In this document: in pieces, positions 16,555-26,093 of the stretch
Layout of the letters: each line of letters opens with the position of its first letter
Numbering within the stretch: position 1 is the first letter of the stretch
Source of the DNA: an uncultured Desulfatiglans sp.
Lineage (GTDB): Bacteria; Desulfobacterota; DSM-4660; Desulfatiglandales; Desulfatiglandaceae
Length of the DNA stretch: 64,000 nt
Assembly (NCBI GenBank): GCA_900498135.1
Contig: LR026961.1
Coordinates: 2,476,666-2,540,665 of the forward strand
Direction of reading: 5' to 3'
Made by a program: the position numbers and the translations under genes
Notes under the pieces: model-generated
What the model saw: only the letters and a program-made list of their open reading frames with translations
Databases searched by the model: none
Told to the model about the DNA's origin: nothing

Positions 16555-18654
16555 ATGGCGGCAACGGCCTTGAATTATAAGCGACTGATGGCTTTCGGGA
16601 AAAACGGGGATGTTTTTATGGCTTTCGCAGTGGTGGGAATACTGCTGCTCATGATTTTCCCGTTACAGCCTTTTTTGTTGGACCTGGCCCTTTCACTGAG
16701 CATCAGCTGCTCCTTGGTGATTCTGATGGTGGCGGCGTACATCTCACGGCCGCTCGACCTGTCGGCTTTCCCTTCCATTTTGCTGCTCGTGACCCTCTTG
16801 CGGTTATCGCTCAACGTCGCATCGACGCGGGTTATTCTGATCAACGGGGGCGAAGGGGCCGCCGCAGCCGGAAAGGTGATTCATGCCTTCGGCAATTTTG
16901 TTGTGGGTGGCAACTATGTGGTCGGTTTGATCGTTTTTGTCATCCTGGTGGTCATCAACTTCGTCGTGATTACCAAAGGTGCCGGACGTATAGCGGAAGT
17001 GGCCGCCCGGTTCACGCTGGATGCCATGCCTGGTAAACAAATGAGCATCGATGCGGACCTGAACGCGGGTCTGATCGATGATGAGGAGGCGCGCCAGCGG
17101 CGCCAACACATCGCCCAGGAGGCCGAATACTATGGTGCGATGGATGGGGCCAGTAAATTTGTGAGGGGCGATGCCATCGCGGGGATTATCATCACCCTGA
17201 TCAATATCGTGGGCGGCTTCGCTGTCGGCGTTTTTCAGCTGGGGATGGGTTTCGGGGAGGCGGCTGAGACCTTTACTCTTTTGACGGTTGGGGATGGGCT
17301 GGTCAGCCAGATACCCGCTCTGATTGTATCAACTGCTGCGGGTATTATCGTCAGCCGGGCAGGGGCCTCCGAGAGCAACCTCGGCAAGGAGATCGCAGCC
17401 CAGATATTTTTGCAGCCACGGGCGATTGCAGCTTCGGCGGGCGTTCTTTTGACTTTGGGTCTCATCCCTGGGTTGCCATGCATACCGTTTCTGTTTTTTG
17501 CAGCGGTGGCCGGGGCGGTTGCCTACGCCCTACATCAAGCCAGGCAGACCGGGGAGCAGCAGGCGCAGGAGGCAGCTGCGCGGCGCGAAAAAACCGAGGC
17601 GCCTCAACGCGTCGATTCCCCACCCCCTTTGGATCTGTTGGCGCTTGAGATCGGCTACGCTTTGGTGCCGCTGGTCGATGTGAATCAGAACGCCGAACTC
17701 CTGGATCGCATTCGCTCCATTCGGCGGCAGATTGCCCAGGAAATTGGGATCGTCGTTCCACCAGTACACATCCAGGATAATATGACGCTGAAACCTGGAG
17801 AATACACCATTCTGCTCAAAGGAAACGAAATCGCACGTGGCGAGCTTATCATGAACCATTTTCTTGCAATGAACCCCGGGATGGCAAAGGAAAAGATCGA
17901 AGGAATCACGACAAAGGAGCCGACCTACGGCCTCCCGGCCTTGTGGATCAAGCCCGAAAATCGTGAGCGGGCCATGGGGAAAGGGTACACGGTTGTAGAT
18001 CCGGCCACCGTCATGGTCACTCATCTTTCACACGTGATTCGGACCCATGCCCATGAGATTTTAGGCCGTCAGGAAGTTCAGACGCTACTGGACCGGTTCA
18101 AGGAATCCTATCCCAAGGTGGTGGAGGAATTGATCCCCAATCAGCTTTCGCTTGGGGCGGTGGGAAAGGTTCTGCAAAATCTTCTGCGGGAGCAGATCCC
18201 GATTCGCGATTTGCTCACAATCCTCGAGACCTTGGCCGATTGGTCACCCGGGATCAAGGATGTCGAAATTTTGACGGAATATGTTCGCCAGGCGATGTCT
18301 CGCACGATTACACGAATGTACGAGGCGTCCGATGGCAGCCTTCCGGTTCTGACCCTCGACCAGGCTGTGGAAAAGACCTTGGTTGGCGCGGTTCAGCGCA
18401 ATGAGCAGGGAACCTATATGAACATCGATCCGGTCACGGCGGAGAGGATCGTTCAATCGATCAGCGGAAATTTCGAGCGGTTCGGGCTCATGAACCACCA
18501 GCCGGTTGTGCTGTGCTCAGCACACATAAGGGCTCACTTCAAACGTTTGCTCGACCGTTTTACTCCCAACATAACCGTTCTTTCTTACAATGAAATCTTG
18601 AATAACGTCAAAGTCAAATCTTTGGGCACGGTGGGGCTTGGAAATGCGAATTAA
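16555..18654 (+). CDS. flhA: flagellar export protein FlhA
   Basis: FlhA forms the nonameric export ring that docks chaperone-substrate complexes and uses the proton gradient. It has 699 residues: eight membrane helices in the first half (about 20-330), the FHIPEP signature AARFTLDAMPGKQMSIDADL at about 156-175, and the cytoplasmic domain from about 360 (LEIGYALVPLVD, REQIPIRDLLTILETLADW). AAGGGG precedes the ATG. The 213-bp gap upstream shows no gene and no convincing promoter. It overlaps flhF. Confidence 0.98.
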   Translation: MAATALNYKRLMAFGKNGDVFMAFAVVGILLLMIFPLQPFLLDLALSLSISCSLVILMVAAYISRPLDLSAFPSILLLVTLLRLSLNVASTRVILINGGEGAAAAGKVIHAFGNFVVGGNYVVGLIVFVILVVINFVVITKGAGRIAEVAARFTLDAMPGKQMSIDADLNAGLIDDEEARQRRQHIAQEAEYYGAMDGASKFVRGDAIAGIIITLINIVGGFAVGVFQLGMGFGEAAETFTLLTVGDGLVSQIPALIVSTAAGIIVSRAGASESNLGKEIAAQIFLQPRAIAASAGVLLTLGLIPGLPCIPFLFFAAVAGAVAYALHQARQTGEQQAQEAAARREKTEAPQRVDSPPPLDLLALEIGYALVPLVDVNQNAELLDRIRSIRRQIAQEIGIVVPPVHIQDNMTLKPGEYTILLKGNEIARGELIMNHFLAMNPGMAKEKIEGITTKEPTYGLPALWIKPENRERAMGKGYTVVDPATVMVTHLSHVIRTHAHEILGRQEVQTLLDRFKESYPKVVEELIPNQLSLGAVGKVLQNLLREQIPIRDLLTILETLADWSPGIKDVEILTEYVRQAMSRTITRMYEASDGSLPVLTLDQAVEKTLVGAVQRNEQGTYMNIDPVTAERIVQSISGNFERFGLMNHQPVVLCSAHIRAHFKRLLDRFTPNITVLSYNEILNNVKVKSLGTVGLGNAN

Positions 18655-19948
18655 GCGCTACGAAGCGGCCGACATGACCGAAGCCTTGCGCCAGGTCAAG
18701 GAGGAATTGGGGCCTGATGCGGTGATCCTCTCGGCTAGAACCTTTAACGGGTCGAGGGGGTTTTCCGGAATACTCAAAAAGAGCCGGGTGGAACTGACGG
18801 TTGCAGTGGATGTGCCGGGAGGCGATGCTATGGAGAAGGGACCGGGCAAGCGGGCAGGAGGGGACCCGGGGCGACGGGTTGGCGCAGAGATTTCACCAGC
18901 GCCCATATCAGAACAATATAGGGCGCCGGATCGGACTCCTCTTCGGTCGTCCCCTTTGGCGGCCCACTGCCGAGAGCAGGCACGGAGGCTTTTCCCCGTC
19001 TTTCAGCAGTTGCTTTTGCACGGGGTGCAGGAGGAGACGGTCTTGAATCTCATGGCTGCGGTGGCACGGTCGACCGGACCGAGGGATCTGATGGAAAATA
19101 TCGGCGTTTTCGAACGGCTGATGGAGGCGTTGTCAGTAATGGGATTACGTGGACGCAAGATCAAGGTGGGGGCAGGGAACCAGAAATTTGTCGCTTTTCT
19201 TGGTCCGACCGGTGTTGGCAAGACCACTACAGTGGCCAAATTTGCTGCAGCCGCTCGTTTATCCAGGAAAAAGGATCGTGTGGGCCTGATTACCATGGAC
19301 AATGATCGTATCGGCGCCATTGCCCAATTGAAGATATACGCCAAGATCATCGGAGTGCCGCTGGAGGTTGTTTCGAGCCGTCGGACTCTTGAAAAGAGTT
19401 TGAAGCGTTTGCGGTCGAGGACGGTCATATTTGTTGATACCCCGGGATTCAGTAGGGGTGGGTCTTCGCGGATGGAAGAGTTGCAGAACCTGCTGAGCCT
19501 GCTTGATCCAATGGAAATGCATTTAATCTTGAGTGCAGCGACCCACGAAAGAGAGTATAAGCATCTCCGCACAGTTATTGGCAACCTTCATATCAGCAGT
19601 GTTATTTTTAGTAAAATCGACGAATGCAGCACATATGGGGGTATCCTGAATTATCTTATCGGGTCGGATACCCCATTTTCCTACTTCACGAACAGTCAGC
19701 ATGTGCCGGGTGGCATTGTCATTGCGAGTTTGGAGCGAATCGTCAAGATGTTGGTAAATGCGGAGAGTGAAAAATGCATCGGGGCCTTGCCACCGGAAGT
19801 TCTTGCCGAGAACAGAAGGAAACTGGAGAACAGGTTGCGCGCACTTGCAGCAGGTCCGGAGGTAAGTGATCTGTATCATTTTGATAGGGCCCTTTCTTTC
19901 GAAGATTTGCTTGAGACAGCGGGAGATAGGAAAGCTTACGGGACCTGA
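18644..19948 (+). CDS. flhF: flagellar placement GTPase FlhF
   Basis: FlhF is an SRP-family GTPase that places flagella at the pole. From ATG 18644 (overlapping flhA by 11 bp) it has 434 residues: the B domain (MRIKRYEAADMTEALRQVKE, LGPDAVILSARTF), a variable linker (about 55-105), an N domain, and a G domain with GPTGVGKTTTVAKFAA at 187-202. The G3 motif reads DTPGFS, where SRP GTPases more often have D-T-A-G-R, so the switch II residue differs. A TTG six bases upstream is an alternative start. Function with FlhG is expected. Confidence 0.95.
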   Translation: MRIKRYEAADMTEALRQVKEELGPDAVILSARTFNGSRGFSGILKKSRVELTVAVDVPGGDAMEKGPGKRAGGDPGRRVGAEISPAPISEQYRAPDRTPLRSSPLAAHCREQARRLFPVFQQLLLHGVQEETVLNLMAAVARSTGPRDLMENIGVFERLMEALSVMGLRGRKIKVGAGNQKFVAFLGPTGVGKTTTVAKFAAAARLSRKKDRVGLITMDNDRIGAIAQLKIYAKIIGVPLEVVSSRRTLEKSLKRLRSRTVIFVDTPGFSRGGSSRMEELQNLLSLLDPMEMHLILSAATHEREYKHLRTVIGNLHISSVIFSKIDECSTYGGILNYLIGSDTPFSYFTNSQHVPGGIVIASLERIVKMLVNAESEKCIGALPPEVLAENRRKLENRLRALAAGPEVSDLYHFDRALSFEDLLETAGDRKAYGT

Positions 19949-20130
19949 AAGATCTTTCTCGGGGGGAGGTTTTTCCTCTTTCCCGAATTTTGTGCCTTTC
20001 GCCGCTTTCGCGCAGATTTCTTGTTCGAAACGTGTCCGTTGCGACGGCAGGCGACCATCGAGCGGAAAAAATAGGGCGCAGAGGGAAAAGAGGGCCTAAT
20101 CCCTAGGCGCAGGAATGGATGGTGCACGGA

Positions 20131-21036
20131 ATGGAAAAACATGAATCGACAGGCAAAGTCATCGATTTGACACGTAAACGCGAATACTACACAAATGGGT
20201 CCCATCCGAGAACCGGCCAATCGCCGACACATACGCGCGTTATCGCGATCAGCAGCGGAAAAGGGGGTGTAGGTAAGACGAATATTGTCGCAAACCTGGG
20301 TTACAGTCTCAGTCGTTTAGGCAGAAAGGTTATGATCCTTGACGCTGATTTGGGATTAGGAAATCTGGATGTTCTCTTGGGAATGGCGCCCCAGTACAAC
20401 CTCGCTCACGTCGTTAAAGGACTGAAAAGGATAGGCGAAATAACGGTTGAAGGCCCTGGTGGGATGACAATTCTGCCAGCGTCATCAGGTATTCAGGAGA
20501 TGACAAAGCTCACTCAGTCACAGAAAATCAAAATGCTTGAAGAATTAGATAAATTGATCGCAACAAAAGACATTCTGTTGATTGATACAGCAGCTGGAAT
20601 ATCAAGCAACGTTATGTATTTCAATGCTGCAGCTCAGGAGATAATCATAGTTGTTTCTCCTGAACCGACTTCTTTGACAGATGCTTATGCACTTATAAAA
20701 GTTTTATCGATTAGATACGGTAAAAAGCATTTTTTTATTTTATCAAATATGGTTGTGAACGAACATGAGGGACTTGAGATATATAGGCAGTTGAAAATGG
20801 TTGCTGATCGGTTCTTGAAAGTAGAGATAGTTTATCTTGGTCATATTTTCACCGATACAAACATTATTAAATGCGTTAAAAAGCAGAAAATAATATCTGA
20901 ATATTTTCCTGAATCTTCAGCTAGTCGATGTTTTAATAAAATTACAGAGACAATTGCATTGATGAATACGGAAAATAATAGATATGGTGATTCAAATTTT
21001 ATGTGGAATAACATTTTCAATGATGCATATATCTGA
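20131..21036 (+). CDS. flhG: flagellar number regulator FlhG (FleN, MinD-like)
   Basis: FlhG is a MinD-like ATPase that activates FlhF's GTPase and limits flagellar number. The deviant Walker A is SSGKGGVGKTN (about residues 42-52), with DADLGLGNLDVLLG and the DTAAGISSNVM switch region following. The N-terminal 30 residues are charged and could hold the FlhF-activating segment. Starts at 20119 and 20131 are both possible; neither has a strong ribosome site. The second half is strongly AT-rich (16 G+C in bases 20881-20940). About 170 bp without a gene precede it. The C-terminal tail is Asn-rich. Confidence 0.95.
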   Translation: MEKHESTGKVIDLTRKREYYTNGSHPRTGQSPTHTRVIAISSGKGGVGKTNIVANLGYSLSRLGRKVMILDADLGLGNLDVLLGMAPQYNLAHVVKGLKRIGEITVEGPGGMTILPASSGIQEMTKLTQSQKIKMLEELDKLIATKDILLIDTAAGISSNVMYFNAAAQEIIIVVSPEPTSLTDAYALIKVLSIRYGKKHFFILSNMVVNEHEGLEIYRQLKMVADRFLKVEIVYLGHIFTDTNIIKCVKKQKIISEYFPESSASRCFNKITETIALMNTENNRYGDSNFMWNNIFNDAYI

Positions 21037-21065
21037 TCTTAAAAGCAAAGGTCGGAAAGAAAGCC

Positions 21066-21836
21066 ATGTATTATTCTGAAGCAGCTTTGCATCCCAGTTG
21101 TGATGATTCTGATTCAGCTCACTCGATGGATGCTGACTTAGTTGAGCGATATCTGCCCTACGTGCGGATGATTGTTCACCGCATCGCGGCTACCTTGCCT
21201 GCCCACGTGGAGACGGAAGATCTGACGAATGCAGGGTTTATCGGTCTGCTGGCGGCTGTCAAACGATACGATCCCGACCGAGCGGGAACGTTTATCGCCT
21301 ATGTGTGTATGAAAATTCGAGGAGCTGTTCTCACTGAACTCCGTTCCCGGGATTTCATGCCAAGAGGATTGAGACGTCGATTCCGGGAACTCGAGAAAGC
21401 TGAACAGGCAATTGAACAGCGGGGTGGAATTTTTGCTGATGATGAAGCTGTTGCCCTTGAGATGGGTTTGACGATCAAGGAGGTTCAGGATATTCGTCGG
21501 GCTGCATGTCTGAGCTTTATAAGCTTGGAGGATTTGGGATTCGATGGCGCAGAAGACCGCGAAGATCTGCGACGATATATGTTTGGGGAGATGGAGGATG
21601 ATCCCTTATCTTTGGTCGGACTGAACGAGTTGCAGGAGGCCTTGGCTGCGTCCATCGAGGAGCTGTCAGAGAAGGAAAAACTCGCGCTTTCTCTCTATTA
21701 CTGGGAGGAGTTGACCATGAAGGAAATCGGCCTCGTTCTGGGGATTACCGAATCACGCGTCTCTCAAATTCATAGTCAGGCATTGATGAAGTTAAGGGGC
21801 AAACTGCGGCGCAAAGGGTTCATAGAAGCTGAGTGA
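21066..21836 (+). CDS. fliA: flagellar sigma factor FliA (sigma-28)
   Basis: FliA directs RNA polymerase to late flagellar genes and is held by FlgM until the hook is done. The 256-residue protein has region 2 (LVERYLPYVRMIVHRIA, DLTNAGFIGLLAAVKRYDPD, FIAYVCMKIRGAVLTELRSR), region 3 (FRELEKAEQAIEQR..DDEAVALEMGL) and region 4 (LSEKEKLALSLYYWEELTMK, EIGLVLGITESRVSQIHSQA). It follows flhG in the classical flhF-flhG-fliA order. Candidate target promoters in this window are at 28421 and, weaker, 44264. Confidence 0.97.
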   Translation: MYYSEAALHPSCDDSDSAHSMDADLVERYLPYVRMIVHRIAATLPAHVETEDLTNAGFIGLLAAVKRYDPDRAGTFIAYVCMKIRGAVLTELRSRDFMPRGLRRRFRELEKAEQAIEQRGGIFADDEAVALEMGLTIKEVQDIRRAACLSFISLEDLGFDGAEDREDLRRYMFGEMEDDPLSLVGLNELQEALAASIEELSEKEKLALSLYYWEELTMKEIGLVLGITESRVSQIHSQALMKLRGKLRRKGFIEAE

Positions 21837-21853
21837 GGCAGGGGCTGAAAGGA

Positions 21854-21900
21854 TCTTCATCCCGAAATGGTCTTTTTGGCCAATCGCGGTGTCAATCTGA
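21854..21900 (+). repeat. dispersed palindromic repeat, left-end fragment (copy J)
   Basis: These 47 bp after fliA match the first quarter of copies A/B/H (CATCC-GAAATGGTC, TTTTTGGCCAAT, CGCGGTGTCAATCTG) and then stop abruptly. The fragment has the same orientation as copy B, 336 bp further on; the two flank the small gene at 21946. Confidence 0.8.
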
Positions 21901-21945
21901 TGACGAGCAGGACGGAGATGTTTCTGAGAGAAAGGCGGCGCTGTA

Positions 21946-22236
21946 ATGGTTGGTCCGGTGAGATGGGGGGAGTATTTTGCCCCGATTAGTGCCTCAGGAT
22001 GGGTGAAAAAACCCGACGAAAGGGACGGTGGCCGGGAGAGGCAGCAGTTCGAAGCGTTGATGTATCGTCAAGAGAAGACGGATGATCAACCCGCCGGGAA
22101 CCGCGATCAGGATGATTCGGAGCGAAAGAGGCTTCAGAGGACCTTAGACGCTGACACGGACAGCGGGACCACGCTGCAGGATACGAGCGAAGAAGATGCA
22201 GAGCTTTTGGGCAGACTGGTTGACATTGTTATTTAG
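21946..22236 (+). CDS. small hydrophilic protein of the flagellar cluster, unknown function
   Basis: Possible 96-residue protein with no membrane helix or signal. It starts with a Pro/Trp-containing segment, then is dominated by Arg, Asp, Glu and Gln (residues 20-80), and ends LLGRLVDIVI. Small charged proteins of this kind, ending in a hydrophobic D-I-x-V/I motif, are common between fliA and flgF in related clusters, but I cannot name a family. The final base of its TAG stop is the first base of repeat copy B, so the original end may have been cut off by the repeat. The ribosome site is poor. Coding status is probable, not certain. Confidence 0.5.
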   Translation: MVGPVRWGEYFAPISASGWVKKPDERDGGRERQQFEALMYRQEKTDDQPAGNRDQDDSERKRLQRTLDADTDSGTTLQDTSEEDAELLGRLVDIVI

Positions 22237-22463
22237 TTTCCATCCGGACATGGTCTTTTTGGCCAATCTCGGCGTCAATCTGCGCGTTTGCTTGTGCGGT
22301 GACCTGCAGGTCGCCTCTGCGCAAAAGCTTGATTTTCTTGATATTTGCCAAACTGGGTCTCACAGCTTTGCGGCGGGACTGAGCACCCGAAGGGTGTGAA
22401 CAAAAATCCTCATTTCTGGATTGGAAATTGGGTTCTTCCGGGAAATCATTTCCGGACGGAAAC
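22236..22463 (+). repeat. dispersed palindromic repeat, copy B (one module)
   Basis: 228-bp copy, ends GTTTCCATCC and GGACGGAAAC. The left arm and the central GACCTGCAGGTC palindrome (22310-22321) match copy A. One degraded copy of the double-hairpin module lies at about 22350-22400 in complementary sense. TGTTAT directly follows the right end (22464-22469) and also occurs 3 bp before the left end (22227-22232), a possible decayed target duplication. The 220 bp after it up to 22682 contain no gene I can support. Confidence 0.88.
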
Positions 22464-22682
22464 TGTTATGAAACGGGCTCTTGTCAAATGAAAAGTTCTG
22501 AAAAAAGCTCCTGTTAAATCGGCGCCGGTGTCTGGGACCCTTTGCCGGATAAGGGTTTTCCCGATGGTACCGAAGCCGGCGGTCTAGTCAACAGAAACGG
22601 ATTACGACGGACCAAGCAGCGGATGCGGCTGCGGTAATGTTGCTTGAAGGTCTGGGTGCCGATGGCGGAAAGGAGATGGGCG

Positions 22683-23180
22683 ATGACAGAATTTCTTGGT
22701 GGTGATCTGGGAATCAGATTCCAGATCTTCGGATTGGCCGTGATTTCGGGTCTAGTGTTTTATTATTTGATTCTGCAAAGGCTTCGGATTCGGCAGAACG
22801 CTGTTCAAGCTGAGCTTAAACAAGGCATGGATAAACTCGATAAGCTGATCGAGCAATTGAAAATGGACATAGAAACCTTACCTGGGCGCAGTCAGCGAAG
22901 CCTTCCGGGCTCGGGGGCGAGAATTCAGCCCCTTTCTGCCAACGGTCACAGAGGGACGGCGCCGAAGTCTTCTGCATACCGGGCCGGGCTGACGGAGGAC
23001 AGTGCCGCAGTTTGGGATTCCTATGGATCGATCACCGAGCTTTTTCGAAAAGGGGTGTCGATTTCGGAGATTTCTGAGAGGACCGGCATTCCGCGTGGTG
23101 AGGTGCAACTCGTTTTGGACCTCGGGCTTGATTCGGGTGTGTCGTTGCGAAGGCGTTCGGCTGAGATCAGGCTTTCCTGA
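22683..23180 (+). CDS. DUF2802-type membrane protein of the flagellar cluster
   Basis: The 165-residue product from ATG 22683 has one N-terminal membrane helix (about 10-30), a coiled coil (about 38-65), a low-complexity linker, and a C-terminal helix-turn-helix-like motif: ITELFRKGVSISEISERTGI, PRGEVQLVLDLGLD. That motif is the DUF2802 pattern (K-G-x-S-x-x-E-I-x-x-x-T-G-x-P-x-G-E-V-x-L-I-L). Its function is unknown; it is common in flagellar operons. The start is set by GGAAAGGAGATGG just upstream; an in-frame ATG at 22644 is less likely. It lies 238 bp before flgF, a gap with no clear signal. Confidence 0.75.
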   Translation: MTEFLGGDLGIRFQIFGLAVISGLVFYYLILQRLRIRQNAVQAELKQGMDKLDKLIEQLKMDIETLPGRSQRSLPGSGARIQPLSANGHRGTAPKSSAYRAGLTEDSAAVWDSYGSITELFRKGVSISEISERTGIPRGEVQLVLDLGLDSGVSLRRRSAEIRLS

Positions 23181-23418
23181 TCGGCAGAGGTGAATATTTG
23201 CCCGACTCGGCAAGATTTGCCGATGACAGGCCGAATAGCCGCGCCGCGGTGGTCAGGACGTTCAGGCCAGGGGGCGATCCGCAGTCAAAAGAGGGGAAGG
23301 CTCTCCGGTATGAGATTTGCAAATCTTGAGATTGGCCGAAAGGCTGTTTTTCATTCGCCGCAGGCGGCCAACGGAAACGGCGGTTAAGCGCTGCGAGGCG
23401 CCATATAGGGGAGTGGTA

Positions 23419-24156
23419 ATGACGGACGCATTATGTCGGTTGGGGACCAAGGCGCTGCTGCAGGAGATGCGCATGGATGTTCTGGCCAATAATCTGGCGA
23501 ACATCAACACAGCGGGTTTCAAAGGAGACAAATTTGGCCTGGCGCTTCCTCCTTCTGAAGATAGTGGATACGGGGCGGATAGGCCGATGGGTGGTAGACT
23601 GCCCTTTGAAATATCCACCGTGGTTGATTTTTCACCGGGCACGCTCAAGGCGACGGAGAATCCTTTGGATGTGGCCTTAAGCGGCGAGGGGCTCTTCTGT
23701 GTCGAGAACCCCCTCGGGGAGACTCTGTATACCCGCAAGGGCAGATTTGCGTTGAATGGCGAAGGAGAAATCGTGACCCAAGACGGATGGCCGGTCATGG
23801 GTCAAGGGGGCCGAATGCGGGTGGAGGGGACAGAAATTATGATCGAGGAAGATGGCAGTCTTTTCGTGGACGGGGCTCGAGTGGATCGGTTCAGGATCGT
23901 CCGTTTCGAGTCTCCGGAACTGCTTGAAAAGGCCGGAGATACCGTCTTCAGGGCCTCGGAGGGCATGGATCCGAAGGTTGAAGCGGACGAGGCCGATATA
24001 AGACAGGGATTCATCGAATTGTCCAATGTGGACGCTATCCGGATGATGACGGAGATGATCGAAACCGTTAGAGGATACGAGTCCTATCAAAAGATGATGC
24101 AGGTTCTCGATCAGATCACGACGCGCTCGACCGAGGAGGTGGGGCGGATATCTTGA
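23419..24156 (+). CDS. flgF: flagellar basal-body rod protein FlgF
   Basis: FlgF is the proximal-rod component next to FlgG. From ATG 23419 it has 245 residues. The N-terminus MTDALCRLGTKALLQEMRMD, VLANNLANINTAGFKGD carries the rod/hook signature, and the C-terminus has GFIELSNVDAIRMMTEMIET, VRGYESYQKMMQ. AGGGGAG lies before the ATG. flgG follows after 102 bp. The paired flgF-flgG arrangement and length distinguish it from FlgG. Confidence 0.94.
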   Translation: MTDALCRLGTKALLQEMRMDVLANNLANINTAGFKGDKFGLALPPSEDSGYGADRPMGGRLPFEISTVVDFSPGTLKATENPLDVALSGEGLFCVENPLGETLYTRKGRFALNGEGEIVTQDGWPVMGQGGRMRVEGTEIMIEEDGSLFVDGARVDRFRIVRFESPELLEKAGDTVFRASEGMDPKVEADEADIRQGFIELSNVDAIRMMTEMIETVRGYESYQKMMQVLDQITTRSTEEVGRIS

Positions 24157-24258
24157 CAGGGATCGGATCCCGCCATTTTACTGTTACCTGCGTAGAGAAA
24201 GTCGCGGGTCGGCTTCATGAGAAATGATGGACCGACGCCCGGACCTGGAGGATAAGAC

Positions 24259-25047
24259 ATGTTGCGAACACTATGGATTGCAGCTTCAGGAATGCAGGCT
24301 CAGACCCTGAATATCGACGTCATTTCCAATAACTTGGCCAATGTCAATTCCTGTGGATTTAAACGCAGCCGCGCTGATTTTCAGGATTTGCTTTACGAGA
24401 ATCTGCGTCCCGTCGGGGCGACTTCTTCCCTGGGCAACGAGGTTCCGACAGGCATTCAGCTGGGGCATGGGACAAGGCCTGTGGCAGTGCAAAAGATATT
24501 TCTGCAGGGTGATTATCAGCAGACGCAAAACGAACTGGATATGGCCATCGAAGGCAATGGCTTTTTTCAGATTCTGATGCCGAATGGCGAAACGGCCTAT
24601 AGCCGGGCAGGTTCTTTCAAACTGGACAGTGAGGGGAGGATCGTGACTTCGGATGGCTATCTGCTAGAACCTGAAATCAGGGTTCCCGATGATTCTGAGA
24701 TGTTATCCATTGGTACGGACGGGACGTTGTCGATCATGAGGGCAGGCGAAGTGGAGCCGGAGGAGATCGGCAGTATCGAGCTGGCGCGGTTTGCCAATCC
24801 AGCCGGGTTGAGCAGTATCGGGCGGAACCTTTTTCTCGAAACAGGCGCATCTGGGCAGGCTATTCTCGGTATCCCCGGTGAGGATGGACTGGGAACAATC
24901 GCCCAGGGCTATCTCGAGATGAGCAATGTCAGTGTTGTGGAAGAAATGGTGAATATGATCACCGCCCAGAGGGCGTACGAGATCAATAGCAAAGCGATTC
25001 AAGCCGCTGACGAAATGCTTCAGATGGCCAACAATCTCAAGAGGTAA
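24259..25047 (+). CDS. flgG: flagellar distal-rod protein FlgG
   Basis: FlgG makes the distal rod, the drive shaft. The 262-residue product has [40 protein letters not shown] at the start and [38 protein letters not shown] at the end, both diagnostic. The length is the family norm. A CTGGAGGATAAG site precedes the ATG. flgA starts 6 bp after its stop. Confidence 0.97.
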   Translation: MLRTLWIAASGMQAQTLNIDVISNNLANVNSCGFKRSRADFQDLLYENLRPVGATSSLGNEVPTGIQLGHGTRPVAVQKIFLQGDYQQTQNELDMAIEGNGFFQILMPNGETAYSRAGSFKLDSEGRIVTSDGYLLEPEIRVPDDSEMLSIGTDGTLSIMRAGEVEPEEIGSIELARFANPAGLSSIGRNLFLETGASGQAILGIPGEDGLGTIAQGYLEMSNVSVVEEMVNMITAQRAYEINSKAIQAADEMLQMANNLKR

Positions 25048-25053
25048 GGAATC

Positions 25054-26073
25054 ATGACGGTCTTCGGGCTCACATTCAAAAGAGCTGCGCATTTCATTGA
25101 TGGGTTTTCCAGAAGGTCTTTGTTGTTTTTTTGGCTCGCGGGGCTGTCCTGTGTTCATCATGCGTGGGGAGCGCCGGTCAATGTTCCCGTGCTTCAGAAG
25201 ATCATTGTAGACGGGGACCAGATTCTGTTCGAGGACCTGATAGACCATGAGAAAATCGAGGCTTCGCAGGTCGCCGCAGAATTGGCGCGCCTCGTCATCG
25301 CACGGGCACCGTTGCCTGGTGAGGAGCGGAGCATCTCCGCGGAGTATCTTGATGTTCGTCTCAGACAGCATGGTTTCGACACGGACAAGATCCGACTGGA
25401 GGCACCCGGCCAGATCTTTGTAGCGCGTAGCGCCGAGGAAGTCCCGCCGGAGAAAATCGCTGAAATAGCAGCTGATTATGTTTACGCCAATGCTCCCTGG
25501 GAACGGGATCGGATCAGGGTAAAAGAGGTTCGTCAGACTCAGACGGTTATGGTTCCTGCTGGTAAGGTGTCCTACGAAATCCAGTCTTCTCGCACGGAGA
25601 AATTTTTGGGTTCTATCCCTCTCGCGGTGCGGTTTAAAGTGGGAGACGGTTTTGAAAAGCGGATCTGGGTAACCGTGGAAATCGAAGTGATGGAAGATGT
25701 GGTCGTGACGAGCAGGCCTCTGAACCGCTTGCATGTTCTTGCTGAGAGTGATCTTGCTATGCGGCGGGTGGACTTGACGAGTCTTTCCGGCAATACGGTT
25801 ACGCAGATGGATATGGCCGTGGGCAAACGCCTCAAGAGGGCGCTTGGTGCCCATGCAACTTTGCGGATGGATCATTTGGAAAGGCCTTATTTGGTGAAGG
25901 CTGGAGACCTGGTGACGATAGTGGCCGAGTCGAAGGGGGTGAGGATCACCGGGTTGGGTCGGGTCGAGGAAAGAGGCCGGCAGGGTGATACTGTGCGGGT
26001 TTCCAACACCGATTCCAAAAAGGATATTTACGGCGAAGTGCTGGATTCTTCGACGATCCGGATACCATTTTGA
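25054..26073 (+). CDS. flgA: P-ring assembly chaperone FlgA
   Basis: FlgA is a periplasmic chaperone for FlgI assembly. The 339-residue protein has a signal sequence (hydrophobic core about 24-38, cleavage likely near HAWGAPV), a central region, and a C-terminal SAF domain with VLAESDLAMRRVDLTSLSGN, VGKRLKRALGAHATLRMDHL, and VKAGDLVTIVAESKGVRITG. The N-terminal part before the SAF domain is long compared with enteric FlgA. Operon position between flgG and flgH supports it. Confidence 0.93.
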   Translation: MTVFGLTFKRAAHFIDGFSRRSLLFFWLAGLSCVHHAWGAPVNVPVLQKIIVDGDQILFEDLIDHEKIEASQVAAELARLVIARAPLPGEERSISAEYLDVRLRQHGFDTDKIRLEAPGQIFVARSAEEVPPEKIAEIAADYVYANAPWERDRIRVKEVRQTQTVMVPAGKVSYEIQSSRTEKFLGSIPLAVRFKVGDGFEKRIWVTVEIEVMEDVVVTSRPLNRLHVLAESDLAMRRVDLTSLSGNTVTQMDMAVGKRLKRALGAHATLRMDHLERPYLVKAGDLVTIVAESKGVRITGLGRVEERGRQGDTVRVSNTDSKKDIYGEVLDSSTIRIPF

Positions 26074-26093
26074 ATCACCTGGAGGTGCCGAAC

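Noticed and set aside
22464-22643. Possible remnant gene after repeat B
   Set aside because: No frame longer than a few dozen codons has recognisable sequence or a ribosome site.
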